A stretch of DNA of 64,000 bases. Source: Salinimicrobium gaetbulicola (GTDB taxonomy: Bacteria; Bacteroidota; Bacteroidia; Flavobacteriales; Flavobacteriaceae). Within the stretch, counting starts at the first letter, position 1, and each line of letters opens with the position of its first letter. Shown in pieces: positions 25,101-31,789 of this stretch. The stretch lies in contig NZ_JBHTJP010000035.1 of the NCBI RefSeq assembly GCF_042676025.1, positions 868,001 through 932,000 on the forward strand, in the 5' to 3' direction. A program made the position numbers and the translations under genes. A model generated the notes under the pieces. That model searched no databases. It saw only the letters and a program-made list of their open reading frames with translations, and had not been told where the DNA came from.

Positions 25101-25978
25101 AAGAAATTAGTGAGATTAGATGGGGCAAGTCCTTTAGCTAGAACTATAGGAACATATACAGCCTTCCAGCCTTTAGCATAGAGTAACATTGCGGTATGCA
25201 TATCTTCACACAGCCCGGGCGCATGACCGCCAATACTATCTAACGCCTCTCTTCTGAAAACACAGTTTGCCCCTATGGCATTTACTGCTCCATAAGCGTT
25301 CAAGGTCATCATCATTGGTCCGTAAAACTGAAATGTTTGCTCAGCCGCACCCCGGGCTACAAGGCTTTCTTTGATATTATAGTAAGACTGCACGATCTGT
25401 ACGAAACCGATCTTAGGATCTGAAAAATGTGGTAAGATAGGGTCTAGAAACTCAGGTTCAGGAATATGATCAGGATCCAGGATCACGCAAATGTCACCGG
25501 TGGCATGCTTTTTCAAAGCATTATTAATGTTACCTGCTTTGGCATCAATGCGATTATCGCGAGTAACGTGAACGATCCCGTTCTCTTCACAGAATTGTTT
25601 CAAAAAAGGATCATCTGCTTCATCACATAAATAAGTAGTATGAGGGTATTTTATATTTTTAATAGCCTTTAATGTGGTGGTGATCATTTTATAGGGCTCT
25701 CCCGGAAAATAGGTCGTAAGGACATCGACAGTCAGGTTTGGCGTCACTTTCGGAGTTTTTGGAACCGAAATGTTTGAATAATTATACCACATGTATAGTT
25801 TTTTGAGCACACCATAAAGAATGATAGAGCTCAGCATGAAAAATAAGAGGGAGTTAGTCCTGTGTTCCGGTTTGAAGAAAAAGACCAGAAAATTCAAGAT
25901 ACTAAATACCCCCAGCAGGATCATAAATTTGATCATGCGGGATTCATTTGGGGTGGGAGCTTTTATATTATTCCTCAT
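22196..25978 (-). CDS. Processive GT2 polysaccharide synthase fused to a GH26-like domain and a degenerate glycosidase tail
   Basis: This 1260-residue protein has four parts. (1) Two N-terminal membrane segments (about 15-36 and 43-63). (2) A cytosolic family-2 glycosyltransferase of the cellulose-synthase type (about 80-320), with Asp119, DPD 168-170, Asp259 in CEDMH and QQLKW 295-299, where the usual QxxRW has Lys for Arg. (3) More membrane segments to about 545, with VPYLPTPK at 422-429 where BcsA has its gating loop. (4) An extracytoplasmic part: a GH26-like barrel (about 560-860) with Glu690 in LRFAHEF and Glu795 in LAEFGS, then a tail (885-1260) similar to the neighbouring lipoprotein but lacking both catalytic acids. 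It overlaps that lipoprotein gene by 11 bases. No bcsB or bcsC lies nearby, so the product need not be cellulose; a beta-mannan or mixed glucan is as likely. Confidence 0.85.
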   Translation of the reverse strand: MRNNIKAPTPNESRMIKFMILLGVFSILNFLVFFFKPEHRTNSLLFFMLSSIILYGVLKKLYMWYNYSNISVPKTPKVTPNLTVDVLTTYFPGEPYKMITTTLKAIKNIKYPHTTYLCDEADDPFLKQFCEENGIVHVTRDNRIDAKAGNINNALKKHATGDICVILDPDHIPEPEFLDPILPHFSDPKIGFVQIVQSYYNIKESLVARGAAEQTFQFYGPMMMTLNAYGAVNAIGANCVFRREALDSIGGHAPGLCEDMHTAMLLYAKGWKAVYVPIVLAKGLAPSNLTNFFKQQLKWSRGSFDLWVKVFPKIFSKLTGRQRIHYGILPMHYLSGVIILFTFLIPILSLLLSTTPWKGNIIDFVLVLLPVAASSILIRTFIQKWVIEKKERGFHLVGGLLHINTWWIYILGLVYTILNKKVPYLPTPKEDEFNTNMKIILPNAIVALVSIFAIVFGLYQDLTPFSIVMSGFAFFNALIMMFGIYIAVRVTNQNKILRTRLHKKSLSVLASFKHGFYRLANLAFEGTRTVALPLLLLILITSMSFKNEHDQLKWDEVYVPFSKKHSEKYLGIFQPSEGNGISDIQAINELESRENIDFDIISFYLAWTDESVNKFPHQLMDSIYQKNAIPMITWEPWASTLASNDTVRDLSEEKKVFKHITDGFFDDYIIKFANILKTYDKPIFLRFAHEFDNPQYPWSQAGNNTSEELKAAWIYVHKLMKKEGAHKAIFVWNPWKPKGMNNYYPGDQYVDWIGLTMLNYGPLNENGEVLPFNKLYEPFKNKLYWFTRKPIMLAEFGSLKLGQNNQESWLTNAVDSINSSHENIKALVFFNSSVDENIPKNKWLKDGKLDWTINSWDSFKQEFSGEAAQGSEKELKKVSLPEERNPISRFDIRGVRYKKGTNWMNNYYAVTKEVISKDFENLKSSGINTIQITGGNIYDHNLLLYSEKFDLQLIYQFNIDQSLDFINDTAEKEELKQEILNKVEKLKDLDHVISYSFLLDLEQHYQKPLLFNQRTAYLNWLQDLTQRIKQISPEKSITVDLQFNLDTEFLIDQIHEHLPVDSYGLIVKDTTFLENQIKEMKGLGRDVFISSITPNLIVENSERFVNQDLILQNWQDERKSNWINFDGLVDFRGRKKQILKDITAIWNEKKVPEKSLFRSRILKPAEQLYPGQIYRYHAAQFDGKEWIVQNSNKEYKFEWNLIKTDRFGNHLAIKKLGSQPEVEVIIPEDYKQYEIMLVTRKKGEDYVTSTRTSLHTPAEN

Positions 25979-27278
25979 TGGCCGGGTTTAGTACGTAAAA
26001 AGGAATATTGGATGTTGAGTAATTATTTTCCTTATCAAAAACATACACAAAAAGCCTGTAGGGACCTTCTTTTTGAGGGGTGGTAAATTTTATTTTTGAA
26101 GATGATATTTTTGGTGTTAACTGTTTTAGAACAGGCTGGTCTTTCTCAATGTCACTCCAGGCTTCCGGTCTTATCTCCCAGGAATATTCCAAAGAATCAA
26201 CCTTTTTGGAAAGCATTACTACCTCTGCCTCTGCTTGTATGCCGGGAGTAAGAATAATACTTTCAGGAGAACCCCTGCCATTAAGGTAGGCGTAGTAGAT
26301 TTGAGGTCCGGCATACTCTAAAGGTTCATTATTCCATAAATTCTTTAAAGTGTGGAAAGATTCACTTCTTTTACCCTCTTCGGAAAATATGCTGAACCAG
26401 GTGTGTGTGCGTTCCTGTTTATTACCCCAAAAGAAGACAACGCTTCCCATGCAATTGGAGGCATTCATTACTTCTGAAGCATATCGTTCGGCCAGAATTT
26501 CTGAAGTTTTGCTGCTGGTTTGTTCAATGGGAGCACCCCAATTTGTTTTGTCCTCCTCCCACGGTCCATTCACGCCCCATTCGGTGATAACATAAGGGCC
26601 ATTCCAGATCATATTGAAAGGTTTCATTCTGTCATCTAGGTTGGTGAGATTTCCGAAGGAATTGATCGATATTAGATCGAGATCAGGACTGCGCATAAGG
26701 ATACTCGCAAGCCGTCTTCGGTTTCCACCAATGACAGCTGTACTTACAGGGTGATCTGGGTCTGTTTTCTTTACCAGGTCAACCAGGGAATTATAACTGC
26801 TGAAGAATTTTACGTCTTTGTGAAAAGTAGGATAATATAATTCATTCCCGAGATTCCAGTAGAGTAGCGCCGGATGGTCCTTAAATTTCCTGATCAACGA
26901 GGCTATCTTTTTTTTAGGAACACTTAGATCCTTCTCATAGAATTTAGATCCGTCTCCATATTTAGGCAGGGGGATATCTACAATTACCGCCAGCCCATAT
27001 TCATGTGCCTTATCCAAAGTCGACTTAAGATTTATAGTATCATAAACCCTAATGGTATTCCCGCCGGCTTCTTTGAGTTCCCTAAAATGGGAATTCCCTG
27101 CTGCTCCTTTGATTTGAAACGGTTCATTATTACGGATCAATTTATAGGAATTACCATCATGCGCAACATACACCTTTGCCGAGGTGTTGCTTGTAGACGC
27201 AGGTTTTGTACATGCCAAAGCAATAAATATCAAAAAACCTGCGATATGTATAGTTCTGAGTGGGTTCCGGTATTGCAA
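25968..27278 (-). CDS. Lipoprotein glycoside hydrolase (clan GH-A, GH2/GH5-like barrel)
   Basis: The 436-residue precursor has a signal peptide ending in a lipobox (IALAC, Cys23), so it is a lipoprotein. The barrel (about 35-310) has the clan GH-A pattern: acid/base Glu146 in WNLGNELYYP and nucleophile Glu233 in VITEWGVNG. A beta-sandwich-like domain follows (about 330-436). Its whole length parallels the tail of the synthase encoded just downstream. The start is TTG at 27278: an in-frame stop lies 60 bases upstream, and no ATG precedes the signal peptide. A TAATTTTG box overlaps the TTG, so either that box is not a promoter or initiation is unusual. It probably trims or remodels the synthase product; the substrate is unknown. 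Confidence 0.82.
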   Translation of the reverse strand: MQYRNPLRTIHIAGFLIFIALACTKPASTSNTSAKVYVAHDGNSYKLIRNNEPFQIKGAAGNSHFRELKEAGGNTIRVYDTINLKSTLDKAHEYGLAVIVDIPLPKYGDGSKFYEKDLSVPKKKIASLIRKFKDHPALLYWNLGNELYYPTFHKDVKFFSSYNSLVDLVKKTDPDHPVSTAVIGGNRRRLASILMRSPDLDLISINSFGNLTNLDDRMKPFNMIWNGPYVITEWGVNGPWEEDKTNWGAPIEQTSSKTSEILAERYASEVMNASNCMGSVVFFWGNKQERTHTWFSIFSEEGKRSESFHTLKNLWNNEPLEYAGPQIYYAYLNGRGSPESIILTPGIQAEAEVVMLSKKVDSLEYSWEIRPEAWSDIEKDQPVLKQLTPKISSSKIKFTTPQKEGPYRLFVYVFDKENNYSTSNIPFYVLNPANEE

Positions 27279-27465
27279 AATTAACAGACCTTTGAGGCTA
27301 TTGCTAATATATGAAAAGTAATAGGAAGGAATAAGTTAGAGAAATTATAAAATAACGGGTAGAGAAAGCGAAATTTTGGTTTGTTATTTGATATTATAAG
27401 ATCTTGTGAGTGCATTCCTGTAAATCTTTATTCAGTTGAAAATATGGAGGTCAGGGGGCTTTTTC

Positions 27466-27473
27466 TATATTTG
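27466..27473 (+). promoter_or_regulatory. -7 promoter element of the deiminase-ctlX pair
   Basis: TATATTTG matches TAnnTTTG exactly, although no TTTG stands at the right distance upstream. It lies 17 bases before ATG 27490 and rules out the longer reading from TTG 27436. Confidence 0.6.
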
Positions 27474-27489
27474 CAAAAATTTTGGCACG

Positions 27490-28401
27490 ATGAAATTAAA
27501 TGTTAAAAATGAGACGTCCAGATTAAGAGCTGTAGTACTTGGAACTGCTGAAGGTATAGGAGGCGTTCCCAGTCTTTCGGATGCATACGATCCTAAATCT
27601 GCAGAACATATAAAGGCCGGGACTTATCCCAAAGAAGATGACATGGTTAGAGAGATGGAAGCAGTGAAGAATGTCCTTGAAAAATATGATGTGAAAGTAT
27701 ATCGGCCAAAAGTGATCAATGACTATAATCAAATTTTCACCAGGGATATAGGTTTTGTTATTGATGATAAGTTTGTGAGAGCTAATATTCTGCCAGATCG
27801 GGAGCAGGAGATCGAAGCGATCTCTCACGTTCTTGAAAAGATCGAGAAAGATAAGATCATAAAGTTGCCCGAAGATGCCCATGTTGAAGGGGGAGATGTC
27901 ATGTTGTATAACGACCATATATTCGTTGGCACCTACTACGGGGAGGATTATTCAAGTTTTATAACTGCTAGAACCAATATGAAAGCGGTTGATCATTTGA
28001 AACAGCATTTTCCCGACAAAGTGGTGAAGCCCTTCAATCTTAGAAAATCAAATACTGAGCCTAGAGACAATGCCCTTCACCTGGATTGCTGTTTTCAGCC
28101 GGTTGGTAAGGATAAAGCTATCCTGTATAAAGGTGGATTCTTAAATGAAGAGGAATATGAATGGCTGGTGGATTTCTTCGGAAAAGAAAATGTTTTTGAG
28201 ATCAGCCGTGATGAGATGTACAATATGTTCTCCAATGTTTTTTCTATTTCTGAAGATGTGGTGATCTCTGAAAGGAATTTTACCCGTCTTAACACCTGGT
28301 TGCGTGAAAATGGTATTACTGTTGAGGAAGTACCATACGCCGAAATTGCAAAACAGGAAGGATTACTAAGGTGTTCAACCCTACCCCTAATTAGGGACTA
28401 A
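27490..28401 (+). CDS. Arginine deiminase / amidinotransferase superfamily enzyme
   Basis: The start is ATG 27490, giving 303 residues; a longer frame from TTG 27436 would contain the promoter. The pentein-fold residues are in place: EGGD at 133-136, His197 in ALHLDCCFQ and nucleophilic Cys295 in LLRCSTLPLIRD. Family members hydrolyse guanidino groups (arginine, dimethylarginine) or transfer amidino groups. The ending RCSTLPLIRD recalls arginine deiminases, but the sequence does not fix the substrate. It lies nine bases upstream of ctlX, so the two are probably co-transcribed. Confidence 0.8.
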   Translation: MKLNVKNETSRLRAVVLGTAEGIGGVPSLSDAYDPKSAEHIKAGTYPKEDDMVREMEAVKNVLEKYDVKVYRPKVINDYNQIFTRDIGFVIDDKFVRANILPDREQEIEAISHVLEKIEKDKIIKLPEDAHVEGGDVMLYNDHIFVGTYYGEDYSSFITARTNMKAVDHLKQHFPDKVVKPFNLRKSNTEPRDNALHLDCCFQPVGKDKAILYKGGFLNEEEYEWLVDFFGKENVFEISRDEMYNMFSNVFSISEDVVISERNFTRLNTWLRENGITVEEVPYAEIAKQEGLLRCSTLPLIRD

Positions 28402-28410
28402 ATAAAATAA

Positions 28411-29343
28411 ATGAGACAAATTACAGATACAATTTTAATGGTGAGACCGGTAGCATTCAGAATGAATGAGCAAACTGCCGTAAACAACTATTTTCAGGAA
28501 GGTCTTCAATTGGAAAATGAAAAGATCAACCGCAAAGCCCAGGAAGAGTTTGACGCTTTTGTGGCTAAACTGCGCGGTGTGGGAGTGAATGTAATTGTGG
28601 TGAACGATGATGAAAAACTCGACACCCCTGATTCTATTTTTCCGAATAACTGGGTGACTTTTCACGAGGATGCCACAGCCGTTCTTTTCCCGCTTTTTGC
28701 AGAGAATCGCAGAAGAGAGCGTCGAGCAGAGATCTTTGAGAAGATCGAAGAGGAAGGATATGAGATCAAAGACGTTATAGATTATACCAGTGCAGAAGAG
28801 GAGGAGCTTTTTCTCGAGTCTACAGGAAGCATGATCCTTGACAGGGTTAATGAGAAGGCTTACTGTGCGCTTTCTCCGAGGGCCAGTGAGGAATTACTGA
28901 TCGAGTTCTGTGAGGACATGGAATTTACGCCGGTGGTCTTTAATGCCTACCAGGATGTAGATGGCAAGAGAATGCCTATTTATCACACCAATGTGATGAT
29001 GTGTCTGGCTGAAAACTTCGCGGTGATCTGTCTGGATTCTATCGATGATCCAAAAGAACGCAAGAATGTTGTAAAACACTTGAAATCTGACGGGAAAGAG
29101 ATCATAGAGATCTCAGAAGCCCAAATGCATCACTATGCAGGAAATATGCTGCAGGTTTCCGGGAAAGACGGAAAAAAATACCTGGTTATGAGTGAATCTG
29201 CCAGGCAAAGTCTTTTGCCAAATCAGGTAGCGGCTATTGAGAAGCATTGTGAGATTTTAAGCAGTGATTTGGAAACCATTGAAACGTGCGGTGGCGGAAG
29301 TGCTCGTTGTATGATGGCGGAAGTTTTCCTTCCGAAGAAATAA
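28411..29343 (+). CDS. ctlX: CtlX-type citrulline utilisation hydrolase
   Basis: This 310-residue pentein-fold protein starts MRQITDTILMVRPVAFRMNE. It has the FPNNW motif (77-81), the LESTGSMILD segment (about 135-144), His192 in YHTNVMM and Cys300 in GGGSARCMMAEVFLP. This pattern is that of the FN0238-type amidinotransferase relatives annotated as CtlX. They act on citrulline or related ureido/guanidino compounds. It follows another superfamily member directly, which suggests sequential steps on arginine or citrulline. A GAAA-loop terminator follows. The name rests on family recognition only. Confidence 0.78.
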   Translation: MRQITDTILMVRPVAFRMNEQTAVNNYFQEGLQLENEKINRKAQEEFDAFVAKLRGVGVNVIVVNDDEKLDTPDSIFPNNWVTFHEDATAVLFPLFAENRRRERRAEIFEKIEEEGYEIKDVIDYTSAEEEELFLESTGSMILDRVNEKAYCALSPRASEELLIEFCEDMEFTPVVFNAYQDVDGKRMPIYHTNVMMCLAENFAVICLDSIDDPKERKNVVKHLKSDGKEIIEISEAQMHHYAGNMLQVSGKDGKKYLVMSESARQSLLPNQVAAIEKHCEILSSDLETIETCGGGSARCMMAEVFLPKK

Positions 29344-29350
29344 AAAAATT

Positions 29351-29376
29351 AAAGCCCTTGAAAAAGGGCTTTTTTA
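29351..29376. terminator. Bidirectional terminator after ctlX
   Basis: AAAGCCCTT (29351-29359), GAAA loop, AAGGGCTTT (29364-29372), then TTTT. The preceding A-run makes it usable by the convergent gene at 29383. Confidence 0.88.
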
Positions 29377-29382
29377 ATGTCT

Positions 29383-29817
29383 TTACATAATATCCTCAAT
29401 TCTGGGAAAAGAGGTGTCAGTCTGGTAATTCTTAACCTTCTTTACAAATTTATGAACATCATCCTGGTCAGCTCCTGCCCATATCTTGATAAAGTAGTGA
29501 TCCTTGTAAAATGAATATTCTTCAGCTTTGCCTTTATAGATCTTGAGTTTAAAAAATGGGATAACCAGGGAGTACATGTCATTCTTGGCCCTGAAACTTA
29601 TGATAATTCCCTTAGGCCGCATTTCAAAATTGCAAAAGATCTGTTCCTCGTGAAGAACCATAAGATTATAAAGATCAATGCTGGCAGCGGTCACCGCAAT
29701 ATTTGATAGCACGGTTCCTTCCAGTTCCTTCCTTTTTTCGAGGTTAAAAGGTTTCCCTATTGTATCGGAAATTAATTCTTTTTTCTTGGCTAGATCCTGG
29801 GAGACATTCAGCAGCAT
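29383..29817 (-). CDS. Conserved-looking protein of unknown function (144 residues)
   Basis: I do not recognise this family. The start is ATG at 29817. The N-terminal third is probably helical and charged (QDLAKKKELISDTIGKPF). The middle has alternating hydrophobic strands (GIIISFRAKNDMYSLVIPFF), and the end is basic and helical (DDVHKFVKKVKNY). There is no signal peptide or membrane segment, so it is predicted cytosolic. It is transcribed alone between a terminator and the argS promoter on the opposite strand. Codon use and composition match the neighbours, which supports a real gene. Confidence 0.7.
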   Translation of the reverse strand: MLLNVSQDLAKKKELISDTIGKPFNLEKRKELEGTVLSNIAVTAASIDLYNLMVLHEEQIFCNFEMRPKGIIISFRAKNDMYSLVIPFFKLKIYKGKAEEYSFYKDHYFIKIWAGADQDDVHKFVKKVKNYQTDTSFPRIEDIM

Positions 29818-29857
29818 TTTCTTTTTTCTTTAAAGGTAAGCATTTGCGTCCAAACCC

Positions 29858-29888
29858 TTTAACTAAGCTGATTTTTCTGTTATCTTTG
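29858..29888 (+). promoter_or_regulatory. Promoter of argS
   Basis: TATCTTTG at 29881-29888 is an exact -7 box. TTTA at 29858-29861, 19 bases upstream, differs from the -33 consensus by one base. The expected leader is about 37 bases. Confidence 0.65.
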
Positions 29889-29931
29889 CGGTTCCTTAGC
29901 CCTGGAGGGGCGCTTTTAAAAACAAAAGAGA

Positions 29932-31701
29932 ATGAGTGTTCAAACGATACTTGCAGATCAGGTAAAAGAAGCTGTTAAAAATATACATAATGTAGAGCTG
30001 GACTCTGTTGAATTTCAGGCCACACGTAAAGATTTTGAGGGAGATATCACCCTTGTTACTTTCCCTATGCTTCGCCAGATCAAAACAAATCCGGTGAAAT
30101 TGGGAGAATCCATTGGAGAGTATTTGGTTCAAAATAATCCTGAGATCGAAAAATTCAATGTGGTACAGGGATTTTTGAATATCGTTCTTGCTGATAAACT
30201 TTATCTGGATTTCTTCGGAAATATGAAGGATGACGAGAATTTCGGAAAAGTTCCGCAAGGGGAAAACACCATAATGGTAGAATATTCATCTCCCAACACC
30301 AATAAACCATTGCATTTAGGACATATCAGAAATAACCTTTTGGGATACTCTGTTTCTGAAATTCTTAAAGCTGCCGGAAATAAAGTATACAAAACCCAGA
30401 TCATCAATGACCGTGGGATCCATATATGTAAATCCATGTTGGCATGGCAACGTTTTGGCCATGAGGAAACACCTGAAACATCCGGCTTAAAAGGAGATAA
30501 ACTGGTAGGAAACTATTATGTGAAATTCGACAAAGCTTATAAAGAAGAAATTTCTTATTTGGTGGCCCAGGGAAAGACCGAAGAAGAAGCCAAGGCTGAA
30601 GCCCCAATATTAAAAGATGCTCAGGAAATGCTGAGAAAGTGGGAGGCCGGCGATGATGAGGTTGTGACACTTTGGAAGAGAATGAACCAGTGGGTATATG
30701 ATGGTTTTGAAGAAACATACAAGAAACTGGGAGTAGATTTTGATAAGAATTATTACGAAAGTGAAACCTACCTTTTAGGTAAAAATGTGGTTGCTGAAGG
30801 TCTTGAAAAGGGTGTTTTTTATCGCAAGGATGATGGCAGCGTATGGATAGACCTTACAGATGAAGGTCTTGATGAAAAGATCGTTTTAAGAAGTGATGGC
30901 ACGGCGGTCTACATGACCCAGGATATTGGTACTGCCATTCAACGAGTAGAAGATTTTGCTATTAACGGAATGGTCTACACGGTAGGAAATGAGCAGGATT
31001 ATCACTTTAAGGTGCTGTTTTTGATCCTTAAGAAATTAGGTTTTGAGTGGGCAGAACACTTGTATCACCTAAGCTATGGTATGGTGGATCTTCCTTCGGG
31101 AAAAATGAAAAGCCGTGAAGGTACCGTGGTAGATGCAGATGATCTTATCCAAGAAATGGTAGGTACCGCCAAAGAGATTTCCGAAGAATTGGGAAAACTT
31201 GAAGGCTATTCTGAAGAAGAAAAAGAGGAGCTTTACAGGATCATTGGTCTTGGAGCATTGAAATATTATATCCTGAAGGTTGATCCTAGGAAAAGAATTC
31301 TGTTCAATCCGGAAGAATCTGTAGATTTCCAGGGAAATACTGGGCCTTTCATTCAGTATACCTATGCCCGAATTCAGTCGATCTTAAGAAAAGCAGATTT
31401 GGATTACAGTGAAACCATTTCAGATTATACGCTGAATGACAAAGAAAAGGAGCTCATCAAACAGTTGCAGTTATACCCTGAAACTGTAGTGCTGGCTGCC
31501 GAAAATCATAGTCCGGCTTTGATAGCGAATTATACCTATGAGCTGGTAAAGGAATTCAACAGTTTTTACCAGAATGTTACTATTTTAGGGACTGAGGATC
31601 TTACTGAGAAGAAATTCAGAGTGCAGCTTTCAAAAGCTGTGGGAGATGTTATAAAATCTTCTTTCGCTTTGCTTGGAATCCAGGTTCCGGAAAGGATGTA
31701 G
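29932..31701 (+). CDS. argS: Arginyl-tRNA synthetase
   Basis: This class I synthetase charges tRNA-Arg. The 589 residues hold an N-terminal tRNA-binding domain (about 1-110) and the HIGH motif as HLGH at 128-131 (SPNTNKPLHLGHIRNN). GNEQDYHFK is in the catalytic core. KMKSREGTVVDADDL stands at the KMSKS position, with one residue out of the usual order as in many ArgRS. An all-helical anticodon-binding domain ends in LLGIQVPERM. It lies beside two enzymes likely to act on arginine-type guanidino groups. There is no clear terminator before ffh. Confidence 0.97.
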   Translation: MSVQTILADQVKEAVKNIHNVELDSVEFQATRKDFEGDITLVTFPMLRQIKTNPVKLGESIGEYLVQNNPEIEKFNVVQGFLNIVLADKLYLDFFGNMKDDENFGKVPQGENTIMVEYSSPNTNKPLHLGHIRNNLLGYSVSEILKAAGNKVYKTQIINDRGIHICKSMLAWQRFGHEETPETSGLKGDKLVGNYYVKFDKAYKEEISYLVAQGKTEEEAKAEAPILKDAQEMLRKWEAGDDEVVTLWKRMNQWVYDGFEETYKKLGVDFDKNYYESETYLLGKNVVAEGLEKGVFYRKDDGSVWIDLTDEGLDEKIVLRSDGTAVYMTQDIGTAIQRVEDFAINGMVYTVGNEQDYHFKVLFLILKKLGFEWAEHLYHLSYGMVDLPSGKMKSREGTVVDADDLIQEMVGTAKEISEELGKLEGYSEEEKEELYRIIGLGALKYYILKVDPRKRILFNPEESVDFQGNTGPFIQYTYARIQSILRKADLDYSETISDYTLNDKEKELIKQLQLYPETVVLAAENHSPALIANYTYELVKEFNSFYQNVTILGTEDLTEKKFRVQLSKAVGDVIKSSFALLGIQVPERM

Positions 31702-31716
31702 GCTGCGAAGAAAAAC

Positions 31717-31747
31717 TTTTCACTTCAGCCTCAAATCATTAAATTTG
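31717..31747 (+). promoter_or_regulatory. Promoter of ffh
   Basis: TAAATTTG at 31740-31747 is an exact -7 box, with TTTT at 31717-31720, 19 bases upstream. Confidence 0.6.
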
Positions 31748-31789
31748 CAACTGCCGTAACAGGCGGTACTTAAATAAACAAGAGAGAAT

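Noticed and set aside
22196..25978. Naming the GT2 gene bcsA (cellulose synthase).
   Set aside because: The GT core is of that type, but there is no PilZ domain, no bcsB/bcsC nearby, and the fused GH26-like domain points to a possibly different glycan.
27436..27489. N-terminal extension of the deiminase-like protein from TTG 27436.
   Set aside because: It contains the exact -7 box at 27466-27473 and does not resemble the family N-terminus; ATG 27490 is better.
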